Shown piece by piece: positions 32,787 through 39,804 of a stretch of 64,000 nt of DNA. Position 1 is the first letter of the stretch, and every line of letters begins with the position of its first letter. Origin of the DNA: Planococcus sp. CP5-4_YE (GTDB taxonomy: Bacteria; Bacillota; Bacilli; Bacillales_A; Planococcaceae); NCBI RefSeq assembly GCF_019042655.1, contig NZ_JAHPZO010000005.1:62001-126000 (forward strand), given 5' to 3'. Below the pieces are notes generated by a model. That model saw only the letters and a program-made list of their open reading frames with translations, ran no database searches and had not been told where the DNA came from. A program made the position numbers and the translations under genes.

Positions 32787-34250
32787 ATGAACTTTTTTAA
32801 GAACGATAACGAAAAATGGTTTTGGCTCATCGCCTTGATCGCCATCATGCTAATAGGTTACTCAGAGCTAGCCGTCATCGGCTATGCCCTGACACTTGTG
32901 TTGTTCGCCTTTGCGTTCATCAATCCCAAGTACGGCATCCTGCTGCTGTTCGTCTACATCCCGGTCCGCGAGTTTGTCACGCAATACAACCCCGGACTCA
33001 GCTATTTGACCGAAGCCATCGTATTCGGTGCGCTTTTCCAAGTATTTTGGATGAACCGCAAATCAATTAGGAAATTATTCCATTTTAAGAATTTCGAATA
33101 CGCCTATTTCGCTTTTCTGATCATCGGTTCGATTTCTGCACTTATCATGGGCATCAGCCCAGTTTTGATTGCCATGCAATTGCGGCAGTTCCTGCTTTTT
33201 TATCTGGTATATTATATTGTCTACCGTCTTGGCATTACCCGCAAAGACTTGGTCAACCTCGTTTGGATTTTTGTCTGGACAGCGATTTTAGTCATTATCC
33301 AAGCCATTACTGAAAAACTTTCGATCCGCAACTTGTTCCTGCCCGAGTCGTGGCAAGCCATGGCTTTGTCGGCGAAAAACCGCGTGCGCATCTACGGCAT
33401 GCTCGGAAATCCAAACGTGCTCGGCATTTACTTAATGTTCGCGTTCATCGCTTTCTATTATGCGAAGAATAAACTGAAGGAATTCAATCCGCGCTATATG
33501 GATATCTTGAATGTCCTTCTGGTCGGTATTTTGGTCCTGACCTATTCTCGTGGCACTTGGGGAGGATTTTTGATCGCCGCTATCGCTTTCTTGATCATGA
33601 CACGGAAATTGAGTGTGCTCATCGATTTCGTCAAGTATACGGCGATTGCCCTCGTGATCGTGGTTCTGCCACTGAACCTATTAACCAATTACTTTGAAAG
33701 CACAGATACAGGCACTGAAAAAGTCACCAATATCCAGCAGTTCGATGTCGGCGGCGAATCAGGATTCCGCGACCGCATCGGCAGCACGTTCAGCGAAGAC
33801 ACTGTTACTGGCAGCCAAAGTTCAGGCCGTCTGTACATTGTCCAAACTGGCTTTGAAGTGTTCAAGGATTACCCGATCATCGGGACTGGATTTGCCACGT
33901 TTGGTGATTCCACTACCCTTTCGAATGGATCGCCACTTTATGACGATTACGGAATCGGGCATAAGTTCTATTCCGATAACCAATATATCCAAATCATCGT
34001 CCAAACTGGCGCGCTTGGCGTTATCGCCTTTGCCGCTTTCTTATTATCAATGCTTTGGCGCTATGGCAAAAAACATAAAGAAAGCTATCTGTATTCGCTG
34101 ACTGCCAGCATTTTGCTCGGTGCGTACTTCATGGGCCTTGTTTACAACTTATGGGAATCCGACATTTTCGGACTTGCGTTCTTCGCCCTGCTAGCCGCAG
34201 CATCCCGCCGGGAAGATTTCGGCTTATCAGATGACGGTGAAACTTTATGA
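32787..34250 (+). CDS. O-antigen ligase/polymerase family protein (Wzy_C)
   Basis: A 487-residue membrane protein with about 11-12 hydrophobic segments. The start MNFFKNDNEKWFW has TTGGAGG upstream. A large periplasm-type loop between late helices contains the family's Wzy_C signature: SFRDRIGS-like (SGFRDRIGSTFS), GSQSSGRLYIVQTGFEVFKDYPIIGTGF and later GIGHKFYSDNQYIQIIVQTG. GMLGNPNVLGIYLM and LTYSRGTWGGFLIA are also typical. Enzymes of this family polymerise or ligate undecaprenyl-linked glycans. Its stop overlaps the following GNAT start (ATGA). Confidence 0.9.
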   Translation: MNFFKNDNEKWFWLIALIAIMLIGYSELAVIGYALTLVLFAFAFINPKYGILLLFVYIPVREFVTQYNPGLSYLTEAIVFGALFQVFWMNRKSIRKLFHFKNFEYAYFAFLIIGSISALIMGISPVLIAMQLRQFLLFYLVYYIVYRLGITRKDLVNLVWIFVWTAILVIIQAITEKLSIRNLFLPESWQAMALSAKNRVRIYGMLGNPNVLGIYLMFAFIAFYYAKNKLKEFNPRYMDILNVLLVGILVLTYSRGTWGGFLIAAIAFLIMTRKLSVLIDFVKYTAIALVIVVLPLNLLTNYFESTDTGTEKVTNIQQFDVGGESGFRDRIGSTFSEDTVTGSQSSGRLYIVQTGFEVFKDYPIIGTGFATFGDSTTLSNGSPLYDDYGIGHKFYSDNQYIQIIVQTGALGVIAFAAFLLSMLWRYGKKHKESYLYSLTASILLGAYFMGLVYNLWESDIFGLAFFALLAAASRREDFGLSDDGETL

Positions 34251-35251
34251 TTCGCCTTTACCAGCCAGGCGACGAAATCGGCATTAACGCCCTTTATGAA
34301 AAAGTGTTCGGTAAAAAGCGCTCACTCGCTGAATGGCAATGGAAATACGAAAGTTTTCCGGAGAGTGCCACGATTGTCATTTCCGAAGAAGATGGCTTTA
34401 TCAATGGCCATGCCGCTTTCTTGAAACTCACAGCACGCCAGCAAGGAACGGAATTGCTGCTCGGCGAGCGGGTCGACATCATGGTCGATCCAGACTTCCA
34501 AGGCCGCGGCATCTACAAGCAAATCGTTTCCCGCATGATTCAGGAATGTGAAGCGGAAGGGCTCGATATCCTGTACGGCTTTCCTGCTGAAACAGCGAAG
34601 CAAGTGTTCATGAAAGTAGCAGGCGGCAAAGATCTCGGAAATGTCCCGCGCTTTCTTGCGGTCAATAAACCAGGAGCTTTGCTTGCTTCGAAGGTCGGCA
34701 AGTTGAGAGCCATCCAATCGCCACTCGATAAAGTATTTTCTATCAGTGTTCCAAAAAAGAGCAGACACCAATTACGTGAACTTGGCGATCGTCTGTCAGT
34801 AGCGGAAATGCTATATAACCGTTTTGAAAACCAGTACCCGCTTCACGCCAAGCGCAACGGCGGATATATTCAGCGTCGCTTCCTCGACCATCCGACGAAA
34901 GATTATCAAGTATATACGCTCGAGCAGAATGGCTATGCCGAAGCGTATTGCGTGCTGCATGAGGAAACGAAAGCGAACGGTGTGACATTTACAACGATTG
35001 TGGATTTGTTCGGGCCGAATGATGAAGCAATCATTGCGGATCAATTGAAGGCGATCCGTCGTTTTACTAAAGCGGATGCGCTCAATTGCTGGGCGGTGCC
35101 AGATAGCCCGCGCTACCGCGCATTGAAGAAAGCTGGCTTTTTCCATATCAATAGCCCGATGCCGTTTGTCATCAAGGATTTCACTGGCACGGGTTCTTAT
35201 GATGAGCTGGCTGATTGGCATTTGTCGCAGTCAGATGTTGATTCGTATTAA
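34247..35251 (+). CDS. GNAT-fold acetyltransferase of a polysaccharide cluster
   Basis: A 334-residue protein. The N-terminal half has a GNAT domain with the acetyl-CoA loop in ERVDIMVDPDFQGRGIYKQIVSRM (R/Q-G-R-G-I-Y) and EGLDILYGFPAETAKQVFMKVAGGK. The C-terminal half (about 180-334) looks like a second, degenerate GNAT lobe (FLDHPTKDYQVYTLEQNGYAEAYCVL ... RYRALKKAGFFHI). This two-lobe architecture is common in envelope-polymer clusters. It is translationally coupled to the upstream ligase gene (ATGA overlap), so it probably modifies the same glycan or its peptide. The substrate is unknown. Confidence 0.85.
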   Translation: MIRLYQPGDEIGINALYEKVFGKKRSLAEWQWKYESFPESATIVISEEDGFINGHAAFLKLTARQQGTELLLGERVDIMVDPDFQGRGIYKQIVSRMIQECEAEGLDILYGFPAETAKQVFMKVAGGKDLGNVPRFLAVNKPGALLASKVGKLRAIQSPLDKVFSISVPKKSRHQLRELGDRLSVAEMLYNRFENQYPLHAKRNGGYIQRRFLDHPTKDYQVYTLEQNGYAEAYCVLHEETKANGVTFTTIVDLFGPNDEAIIADQLKAIRRFTKADALNCWAVPDSPRYRALKKAGFFHINSPMPFVIKDFTGTGSYDELADWHLSQSDVDSY

Positions 35252-35257
35252 CGTTTG

Positions 35258-35292
35258 CCCTTCTTCCGGGATTCCGGGAGAAGGGTTTTTTG
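35258..35292 (+). terminator. Terminator of the flippase operon
   Basis: Arms CCCTTCTTCCGG (35258-35269) and CCGGGAGAAGGG (35274-35285) with one mismatch, loop GATT, followed by TTTTTT. Confidence 0.9.
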
Positions 35293-35326
35293 TGGGTTGG
35301 GAATTTTATTTGGAGATGCAAAAGAG

Positions 35327-35553
35327 GATAGCTAGGGTTTGATTGTTGAATTGTTCCAGCGCTCTATTTGTACTTCATGTTGGTAGTCGCCGCCTTGCTT
35401 TGGGTTGGCCTTTGGCATTAAGCCAGGAGGAACGCCTGTCTTAATGCGTCGGCTCACCCTTGGCGCCGGCGGCTGAGAGATTTCATTGTGCTTTGGTGTT
35501 TAAGCTGTTCTGTTTCTTTAGTTAGTTGCCGGCTAGCGGGGAAATCGCTTCCC
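35327..35553. repeat. Tandem structured repeat, copy 1
   Basis: The first of two ~240-bp direct repeats (offset 242-244 bp) in a 700-bp gene-free gap. Its centre (35389-35473) folds into one long hairpin: GCCGCC with GGCGGC, GGGTTGGCC with GGCTCACCC, and inner arms GCATTAAGCCAGG (35415-35427) with CCTGTCTTAATGC (35435-35447). A second small hairpin, GGGAAATCGCTTCCC, closes the unit. No coding frame of good quality crosses it. Confidence 0.8.
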
Positions 35554-35570
35554 GGATCACGTGTGTATGA

Positions 35571-35795
35571 GATAGCAAGGGTTTGCTTGTGGAATCGTTA
35601 TGGGGTTTGATTTCAGCTTCAGTCTAGTAATCGCCGCCTTGCTTTGGGTTGGCCTCCGGCAGTAAGCCAGGAAGAACGCCTGGCTTACTGCGTCGGCTCA
35701 CCCTTGGCGCCGGCGGCTGAGAGATTTCATGGTGCTTTGGTTGTTTAAGCTGTTTTTCTTTAGTTAGTTGCCGGCTAGCGGGGAAATCGCTTCCC
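35571..35795. repeat. Tandem structured repeat, copy 2
   Basis: The second direct repeat. The long hairpin spans 35633-35717. The inner arms GCAGTAAGCCAGG (35659-35671) and CCTGGCTTACTGC (35679-35691) differ from copy 1 at one pair, T-A in copy 1 and G-C here, so the pairing is kept by a compensatory change. One mismatch of copy 1 is also repaired here. This supports selection or a structural constraint on the folded form. Confidence 0.8.
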
Positions 35796-35986
35796 TGTTT
35801 CTTGTGTTGGGTTTGCATGAAATGAAAGATAGCAGCTACTCTTCTACTTTAAGTAGTCGATGATATTTGAAATCCTCATTTTTCTTAATTTGATGAAACT
35901 GTTCTACTTTTCTTCCGTATAAATAGTAATGGTAAAAAATTACACTCATCTTATGGATTCAAGCCAAACAGTAGAGGAGTAGTTCT

Positions 35987-36448
35987 ATGGATTTCTTTAT
36001 TAATTTCATTGTTATTGCCTTATTTATCTTCCCATTTATTGCGTTTATACATGAGGCCGGGCACGCTTTTTTCTTGAAATTATCAGGCGGCGAAGTAGCT
36101 GAATTCAGTATTGGAAACGGTGACGTTTTATGGAACTATAAGCGGTTTTACATCAGGACAGCTTATTTCGCAGGCGGAAGAGTGGTTCCAAAAAATATTG
36201 ACGTCCTTAGTAAGTTCCAGAGAATTCTCTTCTATTTAGGCGGTGTGCTTTTCAACTTCGCCAGTGCTTTAATTTTGGATCTTACTACCGGATATGAACT
36301 TGGTATTTTCCGCGATTATTTGGATAGCTTCATTTTCGTTTCGTATCTAAATGTACTTGTTAACCTCATTCCCGTCTCCACAATCGTTGGGGACAGCGAT
36401 GGGAAGAAGCTACTTAATCTATTCCTTCAGAAGGAGTTTGAACATTGA
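35987..36448 (+). CDS. Minimal M50/site-2-protease-like membrane protein
   Basis: A 153-residue membrane protein with HEAGH (residues about 22-26) in the first helix (IAFIHEAGHAFFLKLSGG), the HExxH zinc motif of site-2 proteases. The third metal ligand is probably the Asp of VSTIVGDSDGKKLLNL, a variant of N-x-x-P-x-x-x-L-D-G, following LNVLVNLIPV. A segment IRTAYFAGGRVVP resembles the G-x-x-G-G region of M50 enzymes. It is shorter than most relatives and has no PDZ or CBS domain. GAGGAG lies eight bases before the ATG. It stands alone after the tandem repeats. Substrate unknown. Confidence 0.8.
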   Translation: MDFFINFIVIALFIFPFIAFIHEAGHAFFLKLSGGEVAEFSIGNGDVLWNYKRFYIRTAYFAGGRVVPKNIDVLSKFQRILFYLGGVLFNFASALILDLTTGYELGIFRDYLDSFIFVSYLNVLVNLIPVSTIVGDSDGKKLLNLFLQKEFEH

Positions 36449-36482
36449 TTTTTTGCATCTCCTTCCCCTTTTTTCGTCACAA

Positions 36483-36520
36483 AACAAACACCCATTCACA
36501 ATGAATAGGTGTTTGTTATT
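36483..36520. terminator. Terminator after the M50 gene
   Basis: Arms AACAAACACCCATTCA (36483-36498) and TGAATAGGTGTTTGTT (36502-36517) pair with a bulge, followed by ATTC. The rest of the gap to 36741 contains no convincing gene. Confidence 0.7.
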
Positions 36521-36741
36521 CACTCGATAAACGCTTCATATGTTTCCAGTTCACCGTCTTCTAAACAAAAGATTTAGCGCATGAGACTTCAAACTTAAAA
36601 TGAACTTGGGCATTCGTTCATAGCTTTGCACTACTTTGGAACAGTATTTTCTCTCTTTTTGTTCAATGGAAACAGACAGATTATATACATTTTCGAGAGA
36701 AGTTTTAAAAATAGACAGACTTTTCGATATCTTCAAATTTA

Positions 36742-36770
36742 TTGACGCTGCTGGTAAAATTATGTACTAT
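36742..36770 (+). promoter_or_regulatory. Sigma-A-type promoter of the GT2 operon
   Basis: TTGACG (36742-36747), a 17-bp spacer and TACTAT (36765-36770), 44 bases before the start codon of the glycosyltransferase. Confidence 0.65.
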
Positions 36771-36814
36771 AAATAAGTTAAGGGAATTTGTATTAAACGT
36801 TTGGAGGGTTAGAA

Positions 36815-37504
36815 TTGTCAGCAAAAGTAATCGTTATTATTCCTGCATACAATGAAGAAGATTCTATTGAGCAAACAGTAAGAAACATTAAGGCTGCTAC
36901 CAATATTGACTATATTGTCGTCAATGACGGTTCAAAGGATCGCACTCGTGAACTGCTTGATAAAAATAAATTTAACCATATAGATTTGCCAATCAATCTT
37001 GGAATTGGCGGAGCTATGCAAACTGGATATCAGTATGCCCTTGACCACAACTATGACTATGCCATTCAACTCGATGCAGATGGTCAGCACAATCCGGCTG
37101 ATTTGATGAATCTTATAGACGAAATCAGAACTACGGATAATGATATGGTTATCGGTTCTAGGTTTGTTGAACAAAGTGCTTATAAGGGGACTTTATCCCG
37201 CAGAATTGGGATTTATTATTTTTATCGTTTCATTCACCTGCTTACAAAAATGAAGATCACCGATCCGACATCAGGCTATCGCATTGTTAATCGGAAAATT
37301 ATCGAATCGTTCAGTAAGTATTATCCTACTGACTATCCTGAAGTAGAAGTTCTTGTGAATTTGGCCAGAAAAAACTATAAAATTAAAGAAATCAAAGTCG
37401 AAATGAATCAGCGTCAAGGAGGAAAATCTTCCATTACGCCTAAAAAATCTATCTACTATATGTTTAAAGTAACTTATATCTCGCTCGTGCGATCCGTATT
37501 TTAG
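36815..37504 (+). CDS. Family 2 glycosyltransferase, polyprenyl-phosphate hexose synthase-like
   Basis: A 229-residue GT-A enzyme. The TTG start (SAKVIVIIPAYNEEDSIEQ) follows TTGGAGGG by six bases. Motifs: IIPAYNEE, YIVVNDGSKDRT, PINLGIGGAMQTGYQYA, the metal-binding IQLDADGQHNP, VIGSRF and DPTSGYRIVN. It lacks the C-terminal membrane helices of CsbB/GtrB types and resembles soluble DPM1-like enzymes that load a sugar from a nucleotide donor onto a polyprenyl phosphate. It begins an operon with a DUF2304 protein, an EmrE-like carrier and a GT-C transferase. Confidence 0.93.
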   Translation: MSAKVIVIIPAYNEEDSIEQTVRNIKAATNIDYIVVNDGSKDRTRELLDKNKFNHIDLPINLGIGGAMQTGYQYALDHNYDYAIQLDADGQHNPADLMNLIDEIRTTDNDMVIGSRFVEQSAYKGTLSRRIGIYYFYRFIHLLTKMKITDPTSGYRIVNRKIIESFSKYYPTDYPEVEVLVNLARKNYKIKEIKVEMNQRQGGKSSITPKKSIYYMFKVTYISLVRSVF

Positions 37505-37514
37505 GAGGGTATCC

Positions 37515-37886
37515 ATGGTTCAAGGAATCTCAATCTTAGTGGCAATTCTGTTCTTTGCACAAGTGCTATTTTATACATCAAAAAACAAACTCCAAGACCA
37601 ACAAGCGCTGATCTGGCTAATCCTTTCGTTCAGCGGGCTTTTATTAGCCCTTTTCTTGCCTGTCATGAATAATGTCGCCCAGTTTTTAGAAATTGAATAT
37701 ATGCCATCTCTTATTTTTGTACTTGCTTTTCTGATCATTCTCACCATGTTAGTGTTTCAAACTACAACTATAACTAAACAACAGATACAAATAAAACAGA
37801 TTGCTCAGCAGCTCTCGTACGCTACAAAACATATCGATGAGCTCAGAAATGAAGGAAAAAAAGAGGACAATAAAAATGTTAGTTAA
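37515..37886 (+). CDS. DUF2304 family membrane protein
   Basis: A 123-residue protein with three hydrophobic segments (about 5-20, 32-50 and 64-83) followed by a Gln-rich cytoplasmic coiled tail (TTTITKQQIQIKQIAQQLSY and onward). DUF2304 proteins are regularly encoded next to DPM1-like glycosyltransferases, as here (10 bases downstream), and may anchor or regulate the soluble enzyme at the membrane; that role is inference. TAGGAGGG precedes the ATG. Its 3' end overlaps the next gene by 11 bases. Confidence 0.85.
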   Translation: MVQGISILVAILFFAQVLFYTSKNKLQDQQALIWLILSFSGLLLALFLPVMNNVAQFLEIEYMPSLIFVLAFLIILTMLVFQTTTITKQQIQIKQIAQQLSYATKHIDELRNEGKKEDNKNVS

Positions 37887-38250
37887 CTATTTACTTATTT
37901 TGCTTAATACAATGATACTCGTTTCTGGACAATTTTTATGGAAATTCGGGATGACCGGCAAAGATGATAGTTTTTCTTCAGTCGGGGCAATCATCAAATT
38001 GATGCTGTCTCCATACATCGTAACAGGACTGACCATGTACGGATTTGCGACTGTGCTTTGGCTCTTCATCTTAACCCGGGTGCCATTAAGCGTAGCCTAC
38101 CCTATTCAAAGTCTGGCTTATGTCTTTGCAGTATTTGGTGCTTACTTCATCTTCAATGAACCTTTATCTATGATGAAGATCTTAGGTGTGTTAATGATTA
38201 TGATTGGCGTCTCATTTATCGGTTTTTCATCAGCGCCTAACTTTGACTAG
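37876..38250 (+). CDS. EmrE/ArnE-like small carrier, probable lipid-sugar flippase
   Basis: A 124-residue protein with four hydrophobic segments (about 3-20, 40-62, 66-90 and 97-118), the size of SMR/EamA-half proteins. GQFLWKFGMTG in helix 1 and VPLSVAYPIQSLAYVFAVFGAYFIFNEPLS in the second half match ArnE/ArnF and other undecaprenyl-linked sugar flippase relatives rather than drug-type EmrE, because the membrane Glu14 of EmrE is absent. Its start overlaps the DUF2304 gene, with AGAGG upstream. It probably moves the polyprenyl-phosphate sugar made by the GT2 to the outer leaflet. Confidence 0.8.
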   Translation: MLVNYLLILLNTMILVSGQFLWKFGMTGKDDSFSSVGAIIKLMLSPYIVTGLTMYGFATVLWLFILTRVPLSVAYPIQSLAYVFAVFGAYFIFNEPLSMMKILGVLMIMIGVSFIGFSSAPNFD

Positions 38251-38270
38251 GAAGAGTGTGGAATCTGTTT

Positions 38271-39581
38271 ATGAATACAAAAATTTTAAACTTTATTAAA
38301 TCACATTACTGGCTGATTTTTATTATCGCTGTAGGGTTCTTATTGCGTATTGGCGTAATCGTGAAATATGGCAGTGGCCTATCGCTCGATAGCGATGACA
38401 TGGGGTACGTAAGAAGCGCTCTTACACTTCTTGAAACCGGCATGCTTACATATCACCGGGCAGATATGCCGACTGTTCATATCATGCCAGGCCAATCATT
38501 TTTGTTAGCATTCATTTTTCTCATCTTTGGCAAGGGAAGCTTTGGCTTCCTCATGGGGAAATTAATATTTGTGGCGATCGGAACCGTGAATATATTCATG
38601 GTCTACAAACTAGGAAAGCTTATCGGCAATAAATTTATCGGCCTCGCTTCCGCTACAATGCTCGCTATCTTCATTCCTCAGATCTTGACTGATAACTTAT
38701 TTATTACGGAAACGCCTTTTATGCTTGTCCTTCTGTTACTTGTCTATTACTCGGTTAAACTTGCGAACGAACCAAGCAACTGGAAATACTTCTTCATTTT
38801 GATGCTTTCTTATTTGGCAGTCATTATGTTCAAAGCCACATTTGCACTATATCCGGTCCTGCTCCTGTTCTATTTCATTTTGAAAAAGTACCCATTAAAA
38901 GTTGGTGCCAAACAATTTGCGGTAGCCGCCATAATGTTATTGGTTGTTCTTGGGCCATGGTGGGCTAGAAACTATGTACAGTTCGGCGAATTTATACCGC
39001 TTACTGGCGGTGGAGGCAATCCACTTCTCTTAGGAACCTATCAGGGATCGGGTATCCATTATGGAGAATCCTACGATGAAACAGTCGATATGATTAAAGA
39101 ACAGTATCCAGAAGAATCCCAAAATGCATTCTTGTATTTAAAGATACAGGATGAAATCGCGAAAGAACGAATCAGCATTTGGTGGGAAGACGATAAGTAT
39201 ACTTTCTTAAGGACCTACCTGAGGACTAAGCCTATTATTCAATGGGATGCCCAATTTTATTGGATAGAAATTTACGGCTTTTCAAAATCCGTAATCAATG
39301 ATATCCATGATTACATCGTCGAATGGTCCATCTTTTCTCTAATTGCCATCTTCTTTATGCGGCATCGGTGGAGAGAATACTTGCTGCTAGCGGGCATAGT
39401 ATTCTACAGCACTGCGCTCAATTCAGTCTTTTATGCGTTCCCAAGGTATAACCAGCCCTTAATGTTTATCTTGTTTATCGCAATGTCTACAGCAGTATTT
39501 GTCGCCTATCAGCTGCTTTTAAAAGTTTTTCTTTACGTCCGTCAGCGAATAAGTAAATTAAGTTCGGTTTCCGATAATTGA
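38271..39581 (+). CDS. GT-C membrane glycosyltransferase (family 39/ArnT-like)
   Basis: A membrane protein of about 436 residues with about 11 hydrophobic helices. The first extracytoplasmic loop has the acidic motif SLDSDDMGYVRSA, the catalytic/lipid-phosphate-sugar-binding acidic pair of GT-C enzymes, followed by HIMPGQSFLLA, which resembles the PxxP region of PMT/ArnT enzymes. A later loop has GPWWARNYVQFGEFIPL, another PMT_2-type motif. It should transfer the flipped sugar to an acceptor outside the membrane (teichoic acid, polysaccharide or protein). The start is ambiguous: GTG at 38256 or ATG at 38271; I prefer the ATG. Confidence 0.88.
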   Translation: MNTKILNFIKSHYWLIFIIAVGFLLRIGVIVKYGSGLSLDSDDMGYVRSALTLLETGMLTYHRADMPTVHIMPGQSFLLAFIFLIFGKGSFGFLMGKLIFVAIGTVNIFMVYKLGKLIGNKFIGLASATMLAIFIPQILTDNLFITETPFMLVLLLLVYYSVKLANEPSNWKYFFILMLSYLAVIMFKATFALYPVLLLFYFILKKYPLKVGAKQFAVAAIMLLVVLGPWWARNYVQFGEFIPLTGGGGNPLLLGTYQGSGIHYGESYDETVDMIKEQYPEESQNAFLYLKIQDEIAKERISIWWEDDKYTFLRTYLRTKPIIQWDAQFYWIEIYGFSKSVINDIHDYIVEWSIFSLIAIFFMRHRWREYLLLAGIVFYSTALNSVFYAFPRYNQPLMFILFIAMSTAVFVAYQLLLKVFLYVRQRISKLSSVSDN

Positions 39582-39619
39582 CTTGTTTAACTAGCGGCTC
39601 TAATTATATCCATTTAAAA

Positions 39620-39649
39620 GAAGCGCCCTCTAAAGGCGTTTCTTTTTTT
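39620..39649 (+). terminator. Terminator of the GT2/GT-C operon
   Basis: Arms GAAGCGCC (39620-39627) and GGCGTTTC (39635-39642) with one G-U, followed by TTTTTTT. Confidence 0.8.
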
Positions 39650-39765
39650 GCATTCATTTTATCTCCCCCTGCCGCATCTTCCCTTCTCGCACTCCACATT
39701 CCTAACGATACAGCTTTTGTTTTTTAATCTATCGCCTTTTTGAATCATGCTTAAATTTTCCCATA

Positions 39766-39793
39766 GAAAAACCCGGCTAATTAAATAGCCGGG
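39766..39793 (-). terminator. Terminator of the 5'-nucleotidase gene
   Basis: A perfect stem, CCCGGCTA (39772-39779) with TAGCCGGG (39786-39793), followed on the minus strand by TTTTT. Confidence 0.9.
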
Positions 39794-39804
39794 CAATCTC
39801 ATTA

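Noticed and set aside
35327..35795. CRISPR array or coding tandem repeat
   Set aside because: There are only two units of about 240 bp, no short regularly spaced repeats and no cas genes. The open frame across copy 2 is basic and proline-rich with no start signal.
36551..36736. 61-codon minus-strand frame before the GT2 operon
   Set aside because: It has no ribosome site and overlaps AT-rich upstream DNA next to a good plus-strand promoter; composition is random-like.
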